Notes under the pieces: model-generated | What the model saw: the letters and a program-made list of their open reading frames with translations, nothing else | Told to the model about the DNA's origin: nothing | The model's database searches: none | Made by a program: the position numbers and the translations under genes | NCBI GenBank assembly: GCA_032119595.1 | Contig: JAUMBQ010000001.1 | Location: 434,001-498,000, forward strand | From: JAGIBJ01 sp032119595 | Lineage (GTDB): Bacteria; Actinomycetota; Thermoleophilia; Solirubrobacterales; Solirubrobacteraceae | Length of the DNA stretch: 64,000 bases | Direction of reading: 5' to 3' | Shown: in pieces, positions 59,620-64,000 of the stretch | How the letters are laid out: each line of letters begins with the position of its first letter | Numbering within the stretch: the first letter of the stretch is position 1

Positions 59620-59939
59620 CGAAATGAAAATCCCGGAGACGAGTCCCCGCCGAGCTCTGCCATCTCGGGCGCCGGACAGATGCGGCCGAGTAGGAACGCG
59701 ATCTCGGGATCCGGACTGGGCTTGGCCTTGCACAACGTCTGCCAGCCGCCGCGTTCCCGTGCCTCGACCTCAAGGCTGCGCCCATCCGACAACGCAACCC
59801 CTTCATCGTCGAGGGTGACCCGATTTCCCGTGAGCAGGTTCGAACCGAGAATCAGGACCGCGAGCCCGACCCAAAGCAGGATCAGCCCCGAGACGGCGCG
59901 GGCGGAGCGCCCGCCGGGGCGAAGACTCTTGCGCATCAT
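59616..59939 (-). CDS. N-terminal helix of a split DUF2975-like protein, or separate small membrane protein
   Basis: 107 aa from the first of two adjacent ATGs. One membrane helix (AVSGLILLWVGLAVLILGSNLL), then a 60-residue extracellular loop. It ends with a stop whose bases overlap the GTG of the next frame. By position and topology it supplies the first helix and outer loop of a DUF2975 protein whose remaining three helices are in the next frame. The join lies in GGGATTTTCATTTCGG, where a one-base slip would fuse them. Confidence 0.55.
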   Translation of the reverse strand: MMRKSLRPGGRSARAVSGLILLWVGLAVLILGSNLLTGNRVTLDDEGVALSDGRSLEVEARERGGWQTLCKAKPSPDPEIAFLLGRICPAPEMAELGGDSSPGFSFR

Positions 59940-59987
59940 TCTGTTGCCTGGTTGTCGACGGCGCTCATAATGCTTTTCGTTATACCG

Positions 59988-60021
59988 ACAATCGATATAG
60001 AATGCAACGATTATCGATACA
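59988..60021. promoter_or_regulatory. Repeated ATCGAT sites before the DUF2975/XRE operon
   Basis: ACAATCGATATA (59988-59999) and GATTATCGATACA (60009-60021), two ATCGAT-centred sites 20 bp apart in an AT-rich patch. Placed between the leftward DUF2975/XRE operon and the rightward ychF, so likely operator sites of the XRE regulator. Confidence 0.4.
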
Positions 60022-60230
60022 CTGGACCAGTCGCAGCGAGCCCGGACGTCGGAATATGACCCCCTCTGGCGGGGCAATCCGCCGCTCACCGCCTGAGTCG
60101 TCCAGGGACTCCGCGCATAGCTCAACTCGCCACTCCGCCCGAGACAGCCGCAGTTCCACGCCGCCCCCGCCCCGCCTCCTGCCGCCCCCGCAACCCCGCC
60201 ACCACCCCGTCCCCCGTACAGTCTTCGGCG

Positions 60231-61307
60231 ATGAAGATCGGGATCGTTGGAATGCCGAACGCGGGCAAGAGCTCGCTGTTCAATGCCCTCACGAAGGCGG
60301 GTGCCGAGGCCGCGAACTACCCGTTCACGACCATCGAGCCGAACATCGCCATCGTGCCGGTGCAGGACGAGCGCCTCGATGCACTCGTGGACCTGCTCGG
60401 CGCGAGCGAAAAGGTCGCCGACACGATCGCGTTCCACGACATCGCCGGCCTCGTGGCCGGTGCGTCGAAGGGCGAGGGCCTGGGCAACCAGTTCCTGGGC
60501 AACATCCGCGAGACCGACGCGATCATGCACGTCGTTCGCTGCCACGGCGACGACAACGTGATCCACAGCGAAGGCAGCGTCAACCCTGCCCGCGACATCG
60601 AGACGATCGAGACGGAGCTGATCTTCGCCGACCTCGAGCAGGCCGAGAAGCGCCTGGAGCGCGTGATCCGCGGCGCGCGCGGCGGCGACAAGGCCCTGAT
60701 CGCCGAGCAGGCCTGGCTCGAAGCCCTCATCGACGGCTACAACCACGGCCGTCCGGCCCGCTTCCTGCCGATGCCGGAAGACGTCGACAAGGGCCAGACC
60801 GTGCAGCCGCTGACGGCCAAGCCGGTGCTGTTCGTCGCCAACGTCGACGAGGGCTCAGACGAAGTCCCGGCCGTCGTCGCCGAATACGCCGAGAAGAACG
60901 CCGCCAAGGCCGTCGCCATCTCCTCGCGCATCGAGGCTGAACTGTCGGAACTCGACGACGAGGAGGCCGCGATGATGCGCGAAGAACTCGGCGTCTCGGA
61001 ATCCGGCCTCGCCCGCGTGGTGAAGGGCGCCTTTGCCCTGCTCGACCTCATCACGTTCTTCACCGTCGGCTCCGGCGTCCGCGGCCAGTCCTGGCACCTC
61101 AAGAACGGCCTCACCGTCTGGCACGCGGCCGGCGAAATCCACGGCGACATCCAAAAGGGCTTCGTCCGCGCCGAAGTCGTCAGCTACGACGACCTCATGG
61201 AAGCCGGCGGCTACACCCAGTCGCGCGACAAAGGCACCCTCCGCATCGAGGGCCGCGACTACCTGATGCAAGACGGCGACGTCATCAACATCAAGCACAC
61301 GGGCTGA
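60231..61307 (+). CDS. ychF: Ribosome-binding ATPase YchF
   Basis: 358 aa. P-loop GMPNAGKSS, switch motifs TTIEPN and DIAGLV, coiled insertion (EKRLERVIRGARG), then the C-terminal TGS domain (AGEIHGDIQKGFVRAEVVSYDDL). OBG-family ATPase that prefers ATP over GTP and associates with ribosomes in stress responses. Length and motifs are standard. C-rich 60 bp precede the start. Confidence 0.95.
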   Translation: MKIGIVGMPNAGKSSLFNALTKAGAEAANYPFTTIEPNIAIVPVQDERLDALVDLLGASEKVADTIAFHDIAGLVAGASKGEGLGNQFLGNIRETDAIMHVVRCHGDDNVIHSEGSVNPARDIETIETELIFADLEQAEKRLERVIRGARGGDKALIAEQAWLEALIDGYNHGRPARFLPMPEDVDKGQTVQPLTAKPVLFVANVDEGSDEVPAVVAEYAEKNAAKAVAISSRIEAELSELDDEEAAMMREELGVSESGLARVVKGAFALLDLITFFTVGSGVRGQSWHLKNGLTVWHAAGEIHGDIQKGFVRAEVVSYDDLMEAGGYTQSRDKGTLRIEGRDYLMQDGDVINIKHTG

Positions 61308-61328
61308 CAGCTTCGCTAACGGCCTCCC

Positions 61329-61370
61329 GGCCGATGTGTCCACATTCTTGACGAGGTGGACACATCGGCC
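61329..61370. promoter_or_regulatory. 42-bp inverted repeat operator of the toxin-antitoxin pair
   Basis: GGCCGATGTGTCCAC (61329-61343) and its perfect reverse complement (61356-61370), 15-bp arms, 12-bp spacer. A promoter is embedded: TTGACG (61348-61353), 17 nt, TAGGAT (61371-61376), so transcription should start at about the ATG at 61383 without a leader. Antitoxin autorepression at this site is expected. It may also stop ychF transcripts. Confidence 0.75.
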
Positions 61371-61382
61371 TAGGATGACGGC

Positions 61383-61682
61383 ATGGTCGAAGTCGGCATC
61401 CGCGAACTGAAGGCCGACCTGAGTGCGTATCTGAAGCGTGCGGCGGCCGGCGAGCAGATCCGCGTCACGATGCGCGGCGAGCCGTTCGTCGACCTCGTTC
61501 AGGCCAGCGCCCCGAAGACCGCCGCCGACACCGTGGCGCTGCTCGACCAGCTCGCCGATGCCGGCGTGATCAGTCGCGCAGTCAACCCCAATGGGCGACG
61601 GGTTCCCACCCGCACCTTCGCCATGACAGGTTCACCGACCGACGACATCATCGCCGAGCGTGACCGGGAACGTCGACGTTGA
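61383..61682 (+). CDS. Phd/YefM-family antitoxin
   Basis: 99 aa. MVEVGIRELKADLSAYLKRA and GEQIRVTMRGEPFVDLV are the Phd/YefM DNA-binding pattern, followed by a C-terminal part that wraps the toxin. It neutralises the PIN toxin downstream and represses its own promoter, which carries a 42-bp palindrome. The stop overlaps the toxin start (TTGA). Start 6 bp after a strong -10, so leaderless. Confidence 0.88.
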   Translation: MVEVGIRELKADLSAYLKRAAAGEQIRVTMRGEPFVDLVQASAPKTAADTVALLDQLADAGVISRAVNPNGRRVPTRTFAMTGSPTDDIIAERDRERRR

Positions 61683-62104
61683 GCGGCGACGCGCTCTACG
61701 TCGACGCCAGCGCGACGGTGAAGACGTTCATCGATGAGCCCGGCTCGGAGGCCGCACGCGAGGCGATCGCCGACGCAGCCGGCCTGATCTCCAACCAGAT
61801 CCTCTACACGGAAGTCGGTGCCGCAATCGCCCGCCGTGCGGCGAACGAGGCGGAGCTCAACAGCGCGAGCAAGATGTGGTCCGAATCGTGGTCAACCCAC
61901 CAGATCGTCGACATCGACCAACGCCTCATGGACCACGCGCTCTCCCTCGCCGCGTACCACGGCCTTGGCACGCTTGACGCAATCCACCTGGCCTCCGTCC
62001 TCCGAATCCCCGCCGTCCCGCTGCGGTTCGCCACGTGGGACCGGACGCTCTGGGACGCCGCTAGGGCCGTCGGGCTGCGCACGGTCCCCGACGAGCGGCC
62101 CTAG
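61679..62104 (+). CDS. vapC: PIN-domain toxin (VapC type)
   Basis: 141 aa from a TTG. PIN-domain acidic residues: Asp in ALYVDASATVK, Glu in LYTEVGAAIA, Asp in GTLDAIHLAS, Asp in FATWDRTLWDAA. VapC toxins are RNases cutting tRNA or rRNA. It overlaps the antitoxin by 4 bp (TTGA). Pairing a Phd-type antitoxin with a PIN toxin is common in actinobacteria. Confidence 0.88.
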   Translation: MSGDALYVDASATVKTFIDEPGSEAAREAIADAAGLISNQILYTEVGAAIARRAANEAELNSASKMWSESWSTHQIVDIDQRLMDHALSLAAYHGLGTLDAIHLASVLRIPAVPLRFATWDRTLWDAARAVGLRTVPDERP

Positions 62105-62273
62105 GCCGGCTGAGGCGTTCGACCCCCGGGCCGGAGGTCGTCAAGGGGTCGCGGCCGAAGGCCTCTGAGGCGCCGGGCTGAGCGCCTCCAGCCTCAGGCA
62201 CCCACGCCGCGCGGTGCCCACCTCGCCACCTCAGCGGCGCCCTACCCCCGCGACCGCGGCTACTCTCGAAGCA

Positions 62274-63053
62274 ATGGCCCCCGTCAGCGAGCAGCCCACG
62301 CAAGTCCGGCCGACCGCGCCGCCGCCGTCCGGTCGCAAGCCCGGCCTCACGCCCCGCGATCCGCGTTCCCTTTCGCCCGGTGGGCCCGGCGAGCCGCCGC
62401 GCCCGCCGCGTCGCACGGGTGGTGGCGGAGGCGGCGGAGGCGGCTTCGGAGGGTCCGACGATCCGCGCGGAGAGGGCGACCCACGCCGGACCGGGCTCTT
62501 CGTGCTGCTCGGCGCCAGCGTCGTGATCGCGCTGATCGTCCTGACGCTCGTCCTCAATGGCGACGACAACGACGGACGGGTCGCACCGGCCAACCAGCAG
62601 TCCACGCGTTTCGCCGAGGACACCACGCCCACCCGCAGCCCGGAGACGACGGCCACGCCGAAGGCGACCCCGAAGCCCACCGCGAGCACGCCGGTCGTCG
62701 ACGACTCCGCCAAAGCCACGACGCCACAGGAGGAAACCGGGGGCGTCGCCGTCGGTGGCGGCGGCCAGACCGGCGACGCTGCCGACGCTGCCGACGCCGA
62801 AGCCGAAGCCAACGCCCCGCTCCTCCAAGCCGGAAGCGTTGCCAAGCTCACCTTCAAGCAGGGCGACACCATCCGCTTCCGGGTCACGTCGGCCACGGCG
62901 CAGGAGGTCCACGTCCACGGCTACGACAAGACCTTCAACCTCGCCGCCGGGGAGACCAAAACCATTGCCTTCCCGGCCGAACTCACCGGCATCTACGAAG
63001 TCGAATTCGAGGGCACGGCGACCAAGATCGCCGAGCTCACCGTCGAGCCGTAA
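62274..63053 (+). CDS. Membrane-anchored cupredoxin-like protein
   Basis: 259 aa from the ATG at 62274. A Pro/Arg/Gly-rich cytoplasmic tail (about 75 residues with a nine-Gly run), one membrane helix (TGLFVLLGASVVIALIVLTLVL), a Thr/Pro-rich disordered spacer, and a C-terminal domain with FRVTSATAQEVHVHGYDKTFNLAAGETKTIAF-like strands (VHVHGYDKTFN). The latter is a cupredoxin-like fold with a His-x-His pair, but a full copper set (Cys, Met) is lacking. Function unknown. Confidence 0.6.
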   Translation: MAPVSEQPTQVRPTAPPPSGRKPGLTPRDPRSLSPGGPGEPPRPPRRTGGGGGGGGGFGGSDDPRGEGDPRRTGLFVLLGASVVIALIVLTLVLNGDDNDGRVAPANQQSTRFAEDTTPTRSPETTATPKATPKPTASTPVVDDSAKATTPQEETGGVAVGGGGQTGDAADAADAEAEANAPLLQAGSVAKLTFKQGDTIRFRVTSATAQEVHVHGYDKTFNLAAGETKTIAFPAELTGIYEVEFEGTATKIAELTVEP

Positions 63054-63056
63054 GGG

Positions 63057-63668
63057 CTAGACCAGCGCGGCTTCTTTGCGGCGCAGGCGCGCCTGCCGCT
63101 GACGGTTGCGGTCGCCGCAGCGGGAGTCCTCGCACCAGCGGCGGCGGCCCGGGCGGGACACGTCGACGAACGGAACGCCGCAGTCGTCGGCGGCGCAAGT
63201 ACGCAGGCGGCTCTTCAAGAACGGGTCACGAAGAAGGTCGATCGCGTCGCGGGCGACCGTCGAGAGGCCCTGCGCGATCGTCGGCTCGTGCCACATCGGG
63301 CCGAAAAGCTGCGGCACCAGCGGGGGTCGGGCTGCGATCTCGTCGATGACCGCGCGGTCCCGCTCGTGGGGCAGGGTGTCGGTGAGGACCGCCTGGATCG
63401 CATGCCACGTGGCCCAGCGCAGGCGGCGGGCGTCGAAGTGGTCCTGTTCCGTTGCGAGATGCGCGTTGACGGTGAGCTGCGACCACGCGAACCACATGTT
63501 CAGCTCGGCCCGCGTCGGGATGCGCTCGAGGTCGGCGAACTCCTCGCCCTCGCCGCCCGTCAGGGACAGGTCGATGCTGAGCCGGCCGGTGTTCCGGAAG
63601 TCGCGATCGGTGCCCAGCCCACCGAGCTGGCCGACGGCTCCATTGGTCGATGCGAACGTGTGCGTCAT
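63057..63668 (-). CDS. CGNR zinc-finger/ABATE-domain regulator
   Basis: 203 aa from the ATG at 63668; the frame continues open into the repeat array, but that extension is repeat sequence. N-terminal ABATE-type domain (LSIDLSLTGG, RAELNMWFAWSQL). The C-terminal zinc finger RTCAADDCGVPFVDVSRPGRRRWCEDSRCGDR has four Cys; the family signature CGNR is here CGDR. These are presumed stress-related transcription factors. Its promoter would lie in or next to the repeat array. Confidence 0.82.
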   Translation of the reverse strand: MTHTFASTNGAVGQLGGLGTDRDFRNTGRLSIDLSLTGGEGEEFADLERIPTRAELNMWFAWSQLTVNAHLATEQDHFDARRLRWATWHAIQAVLTDTLPHERDRAVIDEIAARPPLVPQLFGPMWHEPTIAQGLSTVARDAIDLLRDPFLKSRLRTCAADDCGVPFVDVSRPGRRRWCEDSRCGDRNRQRQARLRRKEAALV

Positions 63669-63720
63669 GGCTTCAAGCCACGTTAGCCGCCACCCGTCGC
63701 CCAGACGGCCGTTTGCGCCC

Positions 63721-64000
63721 AACCAGCGGTGAGCGGCCAAAATCTGTCGCCCCAACAACAGAAAATGGCCGTTCACCCCCAGCCAGCGCTGAGCGGCCAA
63801 CCAGCGCTGAGCGGCCAGCCAGCGCTGAGCCCCCAGCCAGCGCTGAGCGGCCAAAATCTGCTGCCCTGACAACAGAAAATGGCCGTTCACCCCCAGCCAG
63901 CGCTGAGCCCCCAACCAGCGGTGAGCGGCCAAAATCTGCTGCCCTAACAACAGAAAATGGCCGTTCACCGCCAACCAGCGCAGAGCGGCCAACCAGCGCT
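63721..64000. repeat. Modular 18-bp/42-bp repeat array, continuing past the window
   Basis: Composed of an 18-bp unit S (AACCAGCGCTGAGCGGCC and variants) and a 42-bp unit L beginning AAAATCTGCTGCCCTGAC. Order: S, L (63739-63780), S x4, L (63853-63894), S x2, L (63931-63972), S, partial S. S contains the palindrome CAGCGCTG. Each L is flanked so that GGCCA...TCTG pairs with CAGA...TGGCC around a 12-nt loop. A degenerate L tail (63705-63720) precedes. No gene is supported here; the open frame across it is a by-product of unit lengths divisible by three. Confidence 0.85.

Noticed and set aside
60160..60218. C-rich tract before ychF as a G-quadruplex/i-motif regulator
   Set aside because: Runs are irregular and such tracts are expected at this base composition; no further support.
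63669..63992. N-terminal extension of the CGNR regulator through the repeat array
   Set aside because: The extension consists only of translated repeat units; the family start fits the ATG at 63668.
63721..64000. CRISPR array
   Set aside because: Units are adjacent with no unique spacers, and no cas genes are present.

Overview
The window is a high-GC chromosomal segment from an actinobacterium. The Gram-positive style gene set, a collagen-like protein with the ITGQQIKDGT-type N-terminus, DUF6801-like secreted proteins and the general protein style point to Thermoleophilia/Solirubrobacterales. That placement is my inference; no rRNA is present to confirm it. No IS element, prophage or CRISPR array is visible. 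Genes are tightly packed, with many 1-4 bp start/stop overlaps.

Layout. 1-1454: a ZIP-type metal transporter (cut by the window edge) and a two-domain multicopper oxidase, leftward. 1527-11395: a complete catecholate siderophore cluster, entA-entC-entE-entB-entF, rightward from a strong DtxR/IdeR-type iron box, with a facing phosphopantetheinyl transferase. The NRPS has one C-A-T-TE module whose adenylation code reads as serine, so the expected product is enterobactin-like. 11536-18666: alpha/beta hydrolase, Na+/H+ antiporter, short-chain dehydrogenase, rpsD (followed by an unusual 106-nt hairpin), an FtsH-type protease and a lipase. 18831-28210: two tandem TetR regulators and then three large secreted paralogues with Pro-Thr linkers, sharing promoters, a 5' hairpin and terminators. 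28428-35401: dehydrogenase, TetR, a Tat-exported DAPG-hydrolase-like enzyme, beta-helix protein, DUF2237, collagen-like protein and tRNA-Thr(CGT). 35588-43966: secreted propeller-like protein, DUF1304, four tandem AIM24 paralogues, a flippase-like membrane protein, holB and rarA. 44018-50276: copper amine oxidase with an amino-acid/amine permease, TetR, GntR and a cysteine-hydrolase-like protein. 50323-58881: secreted calcium-repeat paralogues, M20 peptidase, TauE exporter, secreted propeller, methylmalonyl-CoA epimerase and a decapeptide-repeat protein. 58955-63668: XRE/DUF2975 pair, ychF, a Phd-VapC toxin-antitoxin pair with a 42-bp operator palindrome, a cupredoxin-like protein and a CGNR-type regulator. 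63721-64000: a modular 18/42-bp repeat array running off the window.

The genes form three evident functional units. The first is iron-regulated siderophore synthesis next to copper/metal handling. The second is primary-amine uptake and oxidation (permease plus amine oxidase). The third is cell-surface architecture, with several families of exported repeat proteins. The least explained signals are the end-of-window repeat array, the rpsD-proximal hairpin, the shared leader of the three secreted paralogues, the decapeptide-repeat protein, and the AIM24 quartet in which two members carry a Cys/His cluster.
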